In this document: positions 34,501 through 46,873 of the stretch, piece by piece
Layout of the letters: each line of letters opens with the position of its first letter
Position numbering within the stretch: the first letter of the stretch is position 1
Assembly: GCA_024336345.1 (NCBI GenBank)
Contig: JANFOG010000014.1
Span: 744,001 to 808,000 of the forward strand
Length of the DNA: 64,000 nucleotides
Reading direction: 5' to 3'
From: Mariannaea sp. PMI_226
Taxonomy: Eukaryota > Ascomycota > Sordariomycetes > Hypocreales > Nectriaceae
Made by a program: the position numbers and the translations under genes
Notes under the pieces: model-generated
The model's input: only the letters and a program-made list of their open reading frames with translations
Database searches by the model: none
Told to the model about the DNA's origin: nothing

Positions 34501-34586
34501 TAGGTTGGAGGGGCAGCTAATGGACCCTTTTCTTCTAGGGGAAAGCCGCCTCGAGAATGTCGATTCTTGTCAGGATTTGTGGCCAT
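31572..34586 (-). CDS. Large coiled-coil protein, 1004 aa
   Basis: A single uninterrupted frame. Residues 1-250 are Pro/Ser/Thr-rich and probably disordered. Residues about 255-590 form a very long Glu/Gln/Arg/Lys heptad region, with a near-continuous E-R/E-E-Q/R-Q pattern between about 385 and 540 that looks like a single alpha-helix or extended coiled coil. Residues 600-1004 are low complexity with acidic (S-E-E-E-D-D) and Gln/Pro-rich patches. No enzymatic domain, signal peptide or membrane helix is seen. The N-terminal region has Pro-Pro and Ser/Thr-Pro sites suited to phosphorylation. I do not recognise the family; cytoskeletal, septal or cell-cortex scaffolding would fit but is a guess. 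The start is the first ATG of the frame. The tRNA-Asn lies 298 bp beyond the stop codon. Confidence 0.75.
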   Translation of the reverse strand: MATNPDKNRHSRGGFPLEEKGPLAAPPTYSSHFVSTTDLQTFGEAKLLAERPKAASHGPAQRRRNSSNTGYHHTKDPAKDTKGITYITFSPPTFAPNAIKPFQESESLGPLVLKSADEGLNDINRPRNSDPGYCSDSSYTPRGTQAVPYNLMNNSQQSYLNGYPPTPHTGSSTRFRHALPFYCSSAPTPRGTPKQRDDGRLDDRYDDVNNSEKRLRSVKEEAMPKGKGADSSASEASAQFWWPTQQAARQTNDTSEGHTKSLEVELLMEQLRVERARSRNLLEDLKNTTVQLSLEKELDHDYRQKLASTFAEEKARLERESEARRISQEDILAKLEADKQAQEDLQKIQLDAIRTIMDKLGNQMAMIQRREDERQAGEERKKVKKELRKRQHEMKEKQREMEEQRQRAEQLRREEQRQKEEEQKAQEEREREEQKIIEEQRVMEEKRQEKERLQKLEQEALQRLRDEWAHQQEVEAQEKAEAEKLRLEQEEKRKADIEAMERLRETIRAEERERVRKEERKRQEDQRLVEVALEAEEEEQRIESHLMVSVDAQREVEDASTQDDMSEKLQSEIERLQDDLRRRAWGAQPDYVKGITVSLPQPEVVYRSQQQLEWDPDWKFPPSNPFSKRRRHVSRSQQLEQSRYLEELRQSPTREGPFGDEYEYTSWAFDNAQAPAPRFGELGQVKQPSWQNESYSDSSTAATPLLGSSQFGDDGPYGGNGGMLYAQNPFVSPQQQMRPLEYQVPQAQSDTSDSEEEDDTHSEFAQSSTAFAGSTHFHEMYGANQNHTTEGYTLGLNRTKARASQQPPSPTSNSRPRAQHLDYQSVFDVEGAAQTNANGQTTFASPEHQSATSDNSPGYRLNTVHEMRQREFSQDVHNLEKQRAQTQRKQTHPPPSVPTPPGDTRDQTTAPGKPCNKGDAIFNSSGNGNGHVSCDRGPVAAGFPPAYAAPQFFPVQYVRLDQGAAFGVFQNVPVLVMPVFSLCSMQLAQPNVVPQATSQAPAGN

Positions 34587-34805
34587 ATGTCAGTCAGTTT
34601 GTATGCGCTTCGCAGGTGTAACCAGCGATACGATACGAGACGAGGTGTGTGATATCGTTGGGCTGTTGGATACGTGGATTAATCAAACTGGAATCGAGGA
34701 AGAGCCAGGGCAGATATGGGGACTGGAGAATGACGACGGATCGATGATGCAAGACGGTGGAATGTCTGCGGAGAGCGGGTGTTATCTGGACAAGGGCTTT
34801 CTTAC

Positions 34806-34835
34806 AGGCAGAGACAGGCAGAGACAGGCAGAGAG
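34806..34835 (+). repeat. Short tandem repeat, 10-bp unit x3
   Basis: Three head-to-tail copies of aggcagagac (the last base of the third copy differs) lie about 220 bp upstream of the coiled-coil gene start, within its likely leader or promoter. Confidence 0.8.
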
Positions 34836-35854
34836 ACACAGGTCAGTCAGCACGCATCTGCTCATCACTCCCTTTTTCCTCGTCTCATGACATCTGGACA
34901 TGCATGAATGCCACGCTTTGATGCTTGCAAAAAGCCTGAGGCTTGCCTCAGCAATGGGCCGCGCCGTCTCCCAGCTGGACGCCAATAGCCAGACGCAAGC
35001 TACGGCGTCACACCACCCTGGCTGCAGGAGATGCCAATCAGGACCGGCGACGAAGTCGCCTTGCGTCGCATGCCCTTGTCACCGCATCCACAGCCTCTAA
35101 GACACTGCATGATCTCCACAGAGGGGTTATTCTGGCCAAACCACAGAGGAGGAGCTTTTTTGTCTTTTTATTTGCAAAATACCTCGGTTGCCGAGGCGTA
35201 ATATGTGGTATTCCTTTCTGTTGAGGTAATCAAAAGACATACCGAATCAGTCGGTCTTACGCTCGGAACTTGGCGATTCAATCCTTCGAGAAAAAAAAAA
35301 AAACATTTCACCACTACGCGTAAATCAAAAGGGCTTTTCCCATGAAGCGGCGATCTGTCACATTGGGGGCTTTCGAGGGCCGGATAGGTCTGTGTATTTT
35401 CAGACCTACCAGCGCGTTCCCCGTCCCCATGTCTCACTCACAATTGCTGCACGGTATAGGAGGAGTGCAGCCATCACCGCCACATAGCAGTTGAAAACCC
35501 CTCAAAGGTGCATCCGTACGATATGATTCGTAGCCTGTTCACATCCACGTGTTGTTCCTTTGTCATCGCCACATTTTTGCAGGGCGGACGGATGGACATT
35601 GGATTGTGTTGGTCCTCGACCAACCTCAATTAATGAGGAGCGAAGGCATCCTCAGCAGCGCAGGACTCGCCGTGATAGTTTCTTTTTCTTTGAGGTACTA
35701 CACTGCAGCCGTGTGGCGCTTGGTAATTTGATGATGCGAATGTACGGTTGATTGGCTGGATAGACTCTTGCTTGAGTGTGGCCTGCACAATGAATCCATC
35801 TAGGTAATAGTCGGCTACCTTTTATGATTCCTAACTATTTCACGGCCAACGCCC

Positions 35855-35872
35855 TCCCCCTCCCCCTCCCCC
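35855..35872 (+). repeat. CTCCCC hexamer repeat x3
   Basis: Three perfect copies of CTCCCC. Likely a simple slippage repeat. Confidence 0.75.
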
Positions 35873-37209
35873 TTCGTGAGCGGCCTGCCTCTTAATCCAG
35901 CTCGGTGACGCCCATGACATATAATTCCTACATACGCTATTTTCTAATTTTGTACCTGCATCAACTTATTGCACGCATACACACGTAGGCAACTCAACCC
36001 TGAGATGATTACCAGACCTTTGCTAAGCTCTGATGATTTGAGGCCATCCTCACTAAAAATTTCCTCAATATTTCCTATGGCCAAATCGCAGCCATGTGAT
36101 TCACCAATTAAATAGCTCTTAGTTAAGTTTGTGTAAAAATATCAAAATTACAGTTGTCATTAGATATCACTTCTCTCATATCCCTATCGTAAGCCCTGCC
36201 GAATTTATTCAACGTCACTTGGCGGAGATCATTCACACTGGACTGCTTCCCAAGTCCATAATGCGAAATACAAAAAGATCGATATGTGCAGACTTTTGTA
36301 CCAAAAAGCAGCACCCTAATGACGTAACATTTATCCTCTGAGAAATATTTGAAACGCCGATAGGGATAACTCTTGAGCTGTCGGCATTGGCCTGGTAGCA
36401 ACGAGAGAGTAGCTATTCAAACCTATGCTGGCCTCAGGTAATGAGACCTAGGTGATTGCCGAGCAATTGGTAGTCAATAGTGTCAGTGCCACTAGGGAAA
36501 AGAGATAGACGAGAAAACCCCCGTGCTCAGCTTCTGTTGTAAGCAACGGTTGGACGTATGGATCAATGAGCATCTCCTCTGCAGCAGCACGAAAGCATCA
36601 AAGCTCCCGCCTTGCAGCCAATCGGAGAAATATCGTGAAACCTAGTTAGAAGCTATGGGTGAATCCGAGGACTGAGAAGGGTGTAGCTCCAGCACCGGAG
36701 GACTGATCAGTGACTTGGCGGCCACACCCTGAGAAGGGTTGCTACGTGGGAGTATTGTATTCGCGTATTTCTGACCATCCTTGGCCAAAGGGTTCTTTCA
36801 TGCATGATGTACATATACTTACAAAAGGAATTAAGTTCCGCTTTCCTTCTTGTCAGATGTACATAAATTACTATCGCTATACTTATTATTTACGATAAAA
36901 AGATATATATACACTGAGGCATTGATCACGATGTAGTTTAATTCGCAATACAGCTGGATGGTGAGTCAACCTAGTAGCATGGAATCAAAAGTAAATCACA
37001 GTCAACTGCTTCATCAGCTCCCCACGGAATTCACACATTGATAATAGAAATGATGATTAATTTTTGAATGTTTTTTTTTGTTCAATTGATTCTGCGGCAT
37101 TACCGTCGCTGGCTAGCAAGTCGTAATTTTCGTAAACAGATACTTGTCCCGAGTCATTATGTCATATTCCCAATATACATTTCTCCTTCCTTTTCTCATC
37201 ATTCCCGCC

Positions 37210-39018
37210 TTAGTAGTTGGTATTGCCAATAGTGATGCTCTTGATGTTCTGGTACTCCTGCAGACCGTACAGACTGCCCTCCTTTCCGTAGCCACTCTCC
37301 TTGATACCGCCGAAGGGAGCCTCAGCGGCGCTGATCTTACCGGTGTTGGCACCGACCATTCCGACCTGAAGCTTATTGGCGACACGCATGACACGGCCGA
37401 TATCCTTAGAGAAGAAGTAGCCAGCGAGACCGAACTCGGTGTCGTTGGCCATCTTGAGAACCTCCTCCTCGGTCTCGAAGACGAAAACGGGGGCGAGAGG
37501 ACCAAAAGTCTCGTCCTTGGCGACGGCCATGTCCTGGGTGACACCCGACAGAACGGTGGGCTCGTGGAAGAAACCGGGAGTGTTGGGAGTGCTGCCGCCA
37601 GTCTCGACCTTGGCACCCTTGGACACGGCGTCGGCAACGTGCTCCTTGACCTTGTCGACGGCGGACTTGTTGACGAGGGGACCTTGGGTGGTAGCGCCGT
37701 CAAGACCACCGCCCATCTTGAGGGCGTTGACCTTCTCGACGAGCTTGGCAGTGAACACAGGAGCGATGCCCTTCTGGACGTAGATGCGGTTGGCGCTAGG
37801 ATTTAAGTCAGCATTCTGGTACTCTTGAAGGAGAGCTACTGAGATTGGGACTAGGAGAAAAAGGGGGAAAGCAGGAATTGGAACTTACCAAACGCAGGTC
37901 TGACCAGAGCATCGGAACTTGCAGAACATAGCACCCTCGGCGGCAAGGTCGGCATCGGCGTCGTCAAAGACAATGAAGGGGGCGTTTCCTCCGAGCTCCA
38001 AGCTGACCTTCTTGAGAGTTCCAGTGGCAAGCTTGGCAAGCATCTTGCCGACTCCGGTGGAACCAGTGAATGAGATCTTCTTCACGAGAGGGTTGGTGCA
38101 CAGCTCAGTGGCAGCCTGGCGGTCGCGGGTGGGGAGGACCTGGATGGTGGCAGGAGGGAGACCAGCCTCGATAGCCAGCTTGGTGAAGGCCAGGCAGGAG
38201 TAAGGGGTCTCTGAGGGGGGCTTGATGACGACAGAGCAGCCGGCAGCAAGGGCGGGGGCGATCTTGCGGGTGATCATGGCGGCGGGGAAGTTCCAGGGAG
38301 TGATGATACCGCAGACACCGACAGGCTCACGGACAGTCATGAGGGTGGTGTGAGGGGTGGATGAGGGAATGGTGACACCGTAGCTGCGGGTAGCCTCCTC
38401 GGCGAACCAGGAGATGAAGTTGGCGGCGTAAACAACCTCGCCAGCGGCCTCGGAAAGAGTCTTGCCGTTCTCCAGACTGAGAATGGTGGCCACTGAACAT
38501 GTTTTATTAGTATAAAGCCCTGAAACTATTCGGCGCGAGGCTGAAAGACTTACAATCATCCTTGTTGGCAATGATGAGGTCATACCACTTCCTCAGAAGG
38601 GCACCTCGGCTAGTACCAGTTGTGCTCTCCCAGAACTTGGTTTGGGCAACATCGGCGCTCTTGATGGCAGCCTGGAAACATCCGAGGCCGCAGTTGGAAA
38701 CCTGGCCGAGGACGGTGCCAGTAGAAGGCTCTGGGGAAAGGGGACTGTTAACTACATGGGACTTTGACATGAAAATGGTGTGCAGAATACGAACCGAACA
38801 CATCAAACTTGTTCTCCTTGTTCACCCACTTGCCATCGATGAAGGCATCCTGAATGAAGAGGCTAGGGTTCTTGAGCTGGAAGTTGGGAAAATAGGCGAA
38901 TTAGTTAGCTATTCCGTCTCTTCTTTGATGAAGGGAAGGAAACGTGACAGCTTCCTGTGTTTGATGAGGGAGTACTCACACCAGCAAGGGCCTGCTTGTG
39001 ATAGCTCTCGGCAGCCAT
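37210..39018 (-). CDS. UGA2: Succinate-semialdehyde dehydrogenase (GABA shunt)
   Basis: Five minus-strand exons (38980-39018, 38795-38876, 38554-38730, 37889-38492, 37210-37795) give 495 aa, matching yeast Uga2 (497 aa). The enzyme oxidises succinate semialdehyde to succinate with NAD(P)+, the last step of the GABA shunt. The P-W-N-F-P cofactor segment, the F-T-G-S-T-G-V-G-K nucleotide-binding turn, general base E265 in L-E-L-G-G and catalytic C299 are all present. C299-V-C301 reproduces the Cys-x-Cys pair that acts as a redox switch in human SSADH. The exon 4/5 junction falls inside C301. No mitochondrial presequence is evident, so a cytosolic form is likely. No GABA transaminase gene lies in the window. 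Confidence 0.93.
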
Positions 39019-42000
39019 TGTGACTTTTAAGTTTTAATGAAGGGAATATGAAGCAAAAGAAAAGGCAAAAAGGTCACAACCAAGGTTTCGGAAACAATCG
39101 ACCAAAAGAAGGGGAGAAGACGGGGATAATAAATAAAAGAAAAGGGGACCAAGGACGAATCTACATAGAGCTAGGCATCTCAAGCCTCACTAGTTGAGCG
39201 GATAGAGCGACGGAGCTGCCGCCCCAACTCGGAGACTGCTTCTACTGCCCGAAAGGCAATACTACGCACTTGTTGGAGTGAAAGTCCATATAACGTCACC
39301 TGAGTGGCGCGAGAATTTTGACCCACGCCGGACAATGTATGCGGTGCGATGTGATTTGCGGCGCGAACTGTGCCTTAACCCGTTCCGACCGATGGTACAG
39401 CATTTGACCATGTTTTCCCCCCCAAATGGCCACGACAGCCAATCCCCCACTCCGAGGTCAGGAGTTTTAGAAATTGTACCAACTCTAGTTCAGAAGCCCA
39501 ATGGCAGCGGGCAATTCGCCGAGCGATTGACGACGAAGGAAGCGGCTGTCATCAATATCATTCTCCATCTGAGCGATCTCTATACGGGGACTTGACCGTC
39601 CGCGGGACCGGAACCGGAACCGGGCCGGAGGTCGAAGTGCGGGGGGGCCACTTTGTCCGGAGGTTTCCAGCATCCGTAAAAGGAGGGGGGAAAGAGGTGG
39701 GAAATGGGCAAGTCAGTCCAGTTTGAATGGTGAATAAGCATCCATCAAGGTGTAAGATCAATGGACTTGATTGCCCAAATGGCCCAAAAATTCCAGTTGT
39801 CCTAGAGGAGACCTTCAAAGATTTTAGGGGGGATAGGACTGCCGGGTTGGGCAAAGGGCATCGAATTTTACAACAGGTAGACCCGGCAACTTCGGGGATA
39901 CCTGCGGGCTTGGGAAACTTGCAGTTTATTGCCCTGTTGCAGCGGTAGATGATGTACTGAAGCTAGACGGGACAGTGTGTCCAAGACAACTACCGGCAAA
40001 CTCTTTCGGTCCCATGCGTCTGGGGTTTGTGGAGAAGGCTGGTTTCTCTTTCAATCCAAATAATTAATTCCATCTTCTTTCATCGTTGCCTCCACAGATG
40101 TCATCGAGCCCACGAGTCAAGTGTGTCGGCTTTTTACTAGTAGAGATTTCCCACGAGGTCTCCCCATTGCTAAGATATGGACCAGTTAACCGACCCCCGT
40201 GTCATGTCGTGTTTATTTTTTTTTCTTATTTCCAGAACATTCGTGATGTCATGGAGGTGAAACAGGAGGTGGTGTCATTTGCGCTCCAATTGTTTTTGTG
40301 ATATGAGTTTTGGGGTGAAGTGAAGGGTCTGGATGATTTGCCGGTGTCTCCCCTGCCGGGTCATCGGTATCGCGGACGTGCCCCTCACCCATGATACACG
40401 GCATGTATTTCACCGAAGTTCATGATTATCCCCCCGAATCATGTTCACCCATTCTGCATGTTCAAGAGCAAAGTCGGATCATGGAAAACAAACTGTTATA
40501 TTTGCGGACGACTGGATAATTCCGTGATGCTTTCCCCATACGGGACTCCCTTTGGCAAACGTACACCATTATTAATTCCGGACACTTATGGAACCGGGCG
40601 TCGTCTAAGTGGCAACCCGCCCCCATCATCCATGATGGGACGGCGACTTGTGGACAATAGTGGACTGGCAATGTCGGGTACCCAGGTGGTTAATCCCTTT
40701 CGACACAACATCTACTACGTAACTACGTAATTTCCCTCTTCTTTGCTGTCTTTGGGGACGACGGATCCGACGGATGCCGGTCAAACTAGCTCCCTTCCCC
40801 CGTTGCCGAAAACGGCGAGAGAGGCACCAATTATGAGTGAAAGGGCATCGCCAAATGTGCAGAAAAGAGGAAGGTTTTATGCGCCAGCAAGCAGCACCAT
40901 CTATCACCACTACCCAACACCCAACACCAACCTTGTCGTGGTTGTGGGTGGGCGCTGTCGCTGTGCAGATAATTTCCTCAATCAGATCGATTCTTCAAGC
41001 ACCTCGCACATCCGCTATCGCTGAATTAGGCTGCAAAGTCCGCCTGGTTGATGCAGCCAATAGGTCCATCGGAAAAAAAGAAGTATCATACCTAAACAAA
41101 ACTTGCCTGCAGTTGGAGCTATGTGGCTGTCAACCCCGCAGAACCAGTGGGTGGTAGTGGGCGGTGGCCGGTGGTTGCACTGCGTCGACGCCAGCGCAGT
41201 GGCGGGGATGGTGGAGGTACGTACAGATTATTTTGGCCTCGCTCCCCGCATAGTCTAACAGACTGGAGGGTTTACAGTCTGTGTGTATGGGATGAACTGT
41301 TAGAGAGCGCCTATGCCCATGGATTGATCAAACTATTAAGTGACTATTAACAGACCCCGTCCCCTAGTTTGAAATATTGAAACAGTAATGCATCAGATAG
41401 ACTGGATGATATCGACATATCGGTAGCATGGAAGAACACCATACTTATACTGCGAGCACCACTCTCATTTTTGACATCGGCTTTGCATCTTGCTGGGGTA
41501 TCCATCATCAAAGAAACAGACATAGATCTTTACGCGCTGTGCTAGGTTTCGCTAAGATATCAGGCATGGAGTCTGCTTGGAAGACAATTAGGATCAGACC
41601 GGTCAAGGTTGGGGCGCTCCTATCCCATTCACCATTGCCATGGTAAGCCTTATCGTCTGAAAATAAATACTCTGACTGAATTATATTGGACTTGTTATCG
41701 AAACTTCCATAGATTCACAATTGAGTTTCAAGGCCGTTAGGCAAGTTGGATAGCGCTCAGGAACCTAACGGTTGGGATTTATAGGGTCGTTTGTTACAGA
41801 GTCCGAGCTAACCCATCCAAAGCTATGGACCAAGAGAAGCGACAGTGATTTACAGGCCAATAGATCTAAAAATAAACATACTGGCGGAAAAAACTAGTAG
41901 GAGGACCATGAACTGCTGCAATCGGCTGTGATATTGCAGCATGTGCCAACGTCAGTGACAATGGCACCCCTCAGATTGCCCGGAGCGACCCATTATCATT

Positions 42001-42697
42001 AGTGCTCCATCTTATCACGGATGGCCAAAACGAGTGTCTGCAATAGTTTATCTTAACTAACGTATGCATGGGTGCAAGTTACTTTAGGGCCATTGTCTCT
42101 TCCGATTGTCCCTCATGTAGCATCCCAACAACTCCTCCCATTGATAGGGATGACCATGTGAACTCTTAGCGATATCTCCTAATAGTAAGCGTAAATATGT
42201 ATGAGATACTAATCTCTCGGGCGTATTAATCAAAGAAAATGAGCAGAACGGAAAGGGCTAGAAACACTATGAGGTTGTCCCAACGCTCTCGCTATTGTGA
42301 GATCTCTACCCCGGCGATATTCTACAAGAGACTAAGGGTTCGAGGATCCTTCATATATTCATTAGATTATAACTTGATCAGTTGGATTTCCAAGTATTTC
42401 TCAACCAAATCCAGTCTTATGAATCTCTCAATTGTTGCGACCAATGTCGGCTTTGCTAGTGTCATCCCCAAATCCCCCCCGCACGCCAATTCCCCCACAT
42501 AAACGCCCCGCGCTATGTTGGTGCAGAACTGAATGGCGATCTTCAACCTCTCCACTCTCCACTAAGTGTATTTCACATCTTGCTGCCTTTGGTCGAGACA
42601 AATATATTCATCGTTCTGGGACTTGTCTCAGATACGTACGAAGCAAATATACTAGACGATTGCGTTCGAGAAGGATAAAGCATTTGATATTCTTATC
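39019..42697. other. Divergent gene-free region between SSADH and TF2
   Basis: This 3.7-kb stretch holds the promoters of SSADH (left end, minus) and TF2 (right end, plus). It lacks any frame with family resemblance. From about 41.4 to 42.6 kb it becomes AT-rich. No RNA gene was recognised. Confidence 0.55.
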
Positions 42698-45600
42698 ATG
42701 CCCTCGCTGGCCTCCGGTCCGCCCCGGAGGAAGCACGTCACCACTGCCTGCGTGTCATGTAGGGAGAGCAAGATCAAGGTGAGAACCAACTAGACCTTGA
42801 AACACAATCATAGTATGTCTAATATTGTGGTCAACAAATAGTGTGATGGATCTTCTCCGGCATGTTCGAATTGCCAAAACAAGGGGAAAGAGTGCCGGTA
42901 CCAGGCAGGTGACGACAAGAGAAAGTACGAATAACCTCACTCAGATCTAATAAGTATCCCGGTAGTTGACCATCAGAATTAGGTTGTCTTACCGAGTTGC
43001 TATTGAGCTTCTATCTAGTCGCATTCAGCAACTTGTAACGTTCATTAATGAAAATTCACTCCAGCCTCCGCGTATGCCCGAGGATGACCACATCTCCCTG
43101 ATGGACGTGCTGGATCGTCTGAAGCTTAGCCACGTATATGCTTTCGAAAACGCGTCGGCAAGCTTATCCTCAAATTCCAATACATTACCAAGTTACACGG
43201 CTTCACATCAGCATCCAACCACCGCCGTGTCGTCATTAGCTCAAGACAACCAGGATGAGTCCCAGGCAGTACAGCTGCCAACCAACCAAGACGCCACGAC
43301 TGTTTGGGACGAACTCAACGCGAGCATGGCTCCAACGAGCGACCATGCCACGATATATCCATCCAGTATAGCCATAAACCCGAGATATCTGCATGCAAAC
43401 GAACAATCACCCGCCGAAGAACAGGCGACAACCAAGACCGCTTCGGTGAACTGGGCTTGGAGCAACCCCGAAGACCCAGGATTCAGCTTCCAGCCTGCTA
43501 TTTTCCTAACAGATGATACAGACGCAATAGGGGACATCCTTGACTTCCCAAGCACTGATTCTCCGCCAACAAGGAAAGTAATTCGGCTTCCAACCGCACC
43601 ACTGCATCCGGATGAAGGCGCAAGCGATACCGAGAGCACTGAAGCCCTCGTCGACCAGCTCTCGGAGCGAATTGGATCACTGCAAATTGGCCCAGGAGGT
43701 CAAGTCCGCTACTACGGCCCGACGTCAAACTTCAACCTCGTGGAAATGCCTGCACCGGACAATCTCACCGTTCACCGTACAGTTCGGAATGATGGCCAAG
43801 AGTACCTCGACCGGCTAGGGATGGGCAAAGAGGTTCCTCGCCAGCTGGAAGAACATCTTGTGAACCTCTACTTTGCCTGGCAGGATCCGGCCTTTCACGT
43901 CGTCAATCGTTCCATGTTCGAAAGAGCCAGGCTCAGCTGGAGAGAAAACCATGAGGACACTCCATATTACTCAGAGGCACTACAGAACGCAATGTGAGGC
44001 GCAACTCTTACTCCAAAATACTTTATTGTCAGAAACTGCTACTAAAACGAAGGCAAAAAAATAAGCTGCTGCCTTGGCGCTGCGTTCGAAGCAAGACATC
44101 ATCCCACCTTTGTGACATTCCCCAAGTCCCTGTCCGACTTCTTCGCGGATAGAGCCAAAGCTCTGCTCGAAATTGAATTGGACAACCCAAGCGTGGCCAC
44201 AGTGCAGGCCATGGTAGTTTTGAGCAACCACGACATCGGCTGCAAGAGGGATGCTCGAGGCTGGCTATACAGCGGTACAATAACCAAAAATTCTCCCTTC
44301 TTTCATCTACCTGAGACCTCAAAATCTGACTGTTGTCTAGGGATGGCGATGCGCCTAGCCTTTGACTTGGCCCTCCATGTCGACTTGACCCGATACGTGT
44401 CCAAGGGATCCTTGAGCCAGGCTGAGGCGGACCTACGACGGGACGTTTTCTGGGGTGCCTACACGGTCGATCAGTACGTTGGCACCAATCCCCTTCCTAA
44501 CACCTAGAGTTATATAGGAACTTTGAAGTTAACGCACACGAACAGCATGTGGAGTTTCTATCTTGGACGTCCCTTCAGGATCAATATGGAAGATGTGACA
44601 GTTGCTAAACCGGACGGGCAAACTCCTCCCGGGTTCGTAGAGGAATGGATTCCCTACATCTCTCCCAAGTCACTCGCAGAGTGCAAGCCTTTGCCAGATT
44701 ACACGAATGAGCTACATCGACAACGGGTGTTGCTATGTGAAATCATGGCGCCGTTGGGATATGCACTGTGAGTTCTTATTCTCCTTGGAGGTTCCAGCGA
44801 AAGAAGTGGCTTATTAATAATATTCATGCAGGTACGGAAGTCTGAAGATACCTTCAAAGTCACTACAGGAGATGAATGTTGTGACTGTGGAAGCGCTCCT
44901 CAACTGGCAAGCCAATTTGCCATCCGTGCTGCAAGTTGATCTTGATGACAGTGAGACACAATACTTGCCACACGTCATCTTATTACAGTGAGTTTCTCCA
45001 GTTTAGAAAGAAAGATAATAACAGGAAAAAAAGAGAGAAGCAGAGAAAATGCAAACTACCATTAGTACGGCTAACTGGCGAGTAGCATGCAATATCACCA
45101 AAACATCATCCATGCTCACCGGCCATGGATGTCGAGGACTTACACGCAGCCGAGTCCCCCTCAAGGCCCAGGCTCTACCCACGCCCGCATGATGTGCATC
45201 GACTCGGCCCACGCAATCGCAAAACTGCTCCAGATCTACGAGACCCGTTACGCACTGCGCCGCATGAACATCCAAGGCGTGGGTATCGCCTGCTCCGCTG
45301 CTCTCCTGTTGACATTCGCCAACGTAACTAACTACCACGGGGCTTGCGCAGACGCAGCGGCAGACGCCGATGATGTCGGCTTACACCTGGGCGCCTGCTT
45401 CAGGGCCCTAGACGAGTTCAGCGCTGCGTGGGAGAGCTCAAAGCGGGCCAAGGATTTCCTCATCCTGCTCCAACGGCAGTGGGGGGAACTTGGAGCAGGG
45501 CGGCGGCAGAGGCAGCAGCAGGGGGCCAACACCAGAGGTCGCCGATCGTCAGGGTCCGACGACACACAGCTGCCAAGGAAGCGAACACGGCCGTCCGTTG

Positions 45601-45791
45601 ATGAGGGTCAAGGCCGGGGCCCAGACTTGCGGGACACGACGTCGTCGTCGATGTCGTCCTCTCTGAACCGACCCCAACCTGGTCTTGCTGCCGCTACGGG
45701 GCCGGTGGATCTGGACGTTGGGATCGACTTTGACTGGATCTTGGCGGGCGACCAGTGTCCTCCGCCGTTGACTCCAAGGGAAGATCTTTGA
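42698..45791 (+). CDS. Zn2Cys6 transcription factor, xlnR/Nit4-like layout (TF2)
   Basis: Eight exons (42698-42778, 42842-42924, 42983-43993, 44066-44274, 44341-44473, 44546-44767, 44832-44987, 45086-45791) join in frame to give 866 aa; introns are 58-98 bp. The zinc cluster is C18, C21, C28, C35, C38 and C45 (2-6-6-2-6), split by intron 1 immediately before C28. A predicted dimerisation helix follows (E-L-L-S-S-R-I-Q-Q-L). The G-x-V-R-Y-Y-G-P-T-S-N-F element at about 238-250 precedes the fungal transcription factor domain (about 290-600), an order seen in Nit4/NirA-like and related regulators. The tail has a basic R-K-R-T-R-P patch (possible NLS) and an acidic-aromatic D-F-D-W-I-L near the end (possible activation motif). 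No target genes sit beside it. Confidence 0.85.
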
Positions 45792-46873
45792 GCGTCCTGG
45801 GGTTTCTTTTTATTTCAGGGTTTCTGTAAATTTAGTGTCTTGGCGCTTTGATGTAGGGATTTCTTTTCTTTTCGCCCTATTCATTGCTTTGGTCAAGATG
45901 TCGATCAGCGAGCAACAGCCGGAAGAAACCGCCCAATTGATCAACATCGATGTGAAACCGTAAACAGTGCCATCACTTACACCCCGGGAAACGTGTCGTC
46001 TTTCCCTCTTGTCCCAAACTCAGCATCCTTAGAGGAGAGTAGTTTCAAAGAAATGACTTGAAAAAAAAGAAAGAAAAAGTTTTGCACCCCACGCTCATGG
46101 ACTGGCCTAGATTACGCTGTGCAGAATGTCTAAAACACAAAGTTTTTGTCCACGCCTGATCTCACCGCTTGGGCTTGTGGCCGAGATGTCACCGACGGCC
46201 TGAATTGAAAAGTTGGTCGATAGTCGTAGAAAGTGAGAGCTCACAGAATGGTAGGCACTGTTCTCCTCCAAGCTTAACTGCGATTAAGTAGATTTTGTCG
46301 GTTGGCTTTGTGAATCTACCTTAACATATATTTTTCCTCCTCTCCTGTCGAGAGGGGTCCTCTGGCAGTGTCTACGCGTGGAGACATGCCTATTCAACTC
46401 AGTAATGAAAGCCCTGTCTGTCTTTGCGTAGTGCTTGTAAGCTACCCATGTCTTTCGCTACGAGAAAAGATAACACCTGTCTCGACAGAATGGGAAAACA
46501 CGTAAAGAACTGTGTTGTGACAATACTATGACAAAAGCCTATAGGTAAAGATATATTCACCAGAGATGATAGATGCCCAAGTCAACCTGCAGTAAACCCA
46601 ACGCCCATTTACCCCCCCGTCCATGCCCGAGGGAAACAAATCCATCCCACGATATCCCGTGAAATGCCGTCTTAAACCTTTCCAGTTGCCCGTGCCTGTG
46701 CGTGCAAAGCCATGCAAAGCCAAGCCCATTGCCCCCAATGATGCACATTAGTATACATAGGGAGACGCCTCTCCTCAAAACCGTCTCACATCCTCGCATC
46801 AGTCTTTGTTCCGGATCTGCCCGCTGATACACCAACACCCCGCGCTCTTCCTTTCCCCAAAATGTCTCCTTGT
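45792..46873. other. Intergenic region, no gene seen
   Basis: Convergent gap between TF2 (plus) and the F-box-like gene (minus). A 21-codon frame at 45898-45963 begins with ATG in a fair context, but it is too short to support. Minus frames at 46526-46838 have no recognised resemblance and probably fall in the 3' UTR of the next gene. Confidence 0.5.

Larger units (their letters stand above)
34587..37209. other. Gene-free region upstream of the coiled-coil gene
   Basis: No gene could be supported in 2.6 kb. The left end is the coiled-coil gene promoter. Two short tandem repeats are entered separately. The stretch from about 35.9 to 37.1 kb is AT-rich with no open frame over 100 codons. Confidence 0.55.

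Noticed and set aside
37144..37806. A 220-codon plus-strand frame
   Set aside because: Antisense shadow of the SSADH exon 5; the minus-strand protein has a full active site.
45898..45963. A 21-codon ORF after TF2
   Set aside because: No conservation or expression evidence; within a likely 3' UTR.
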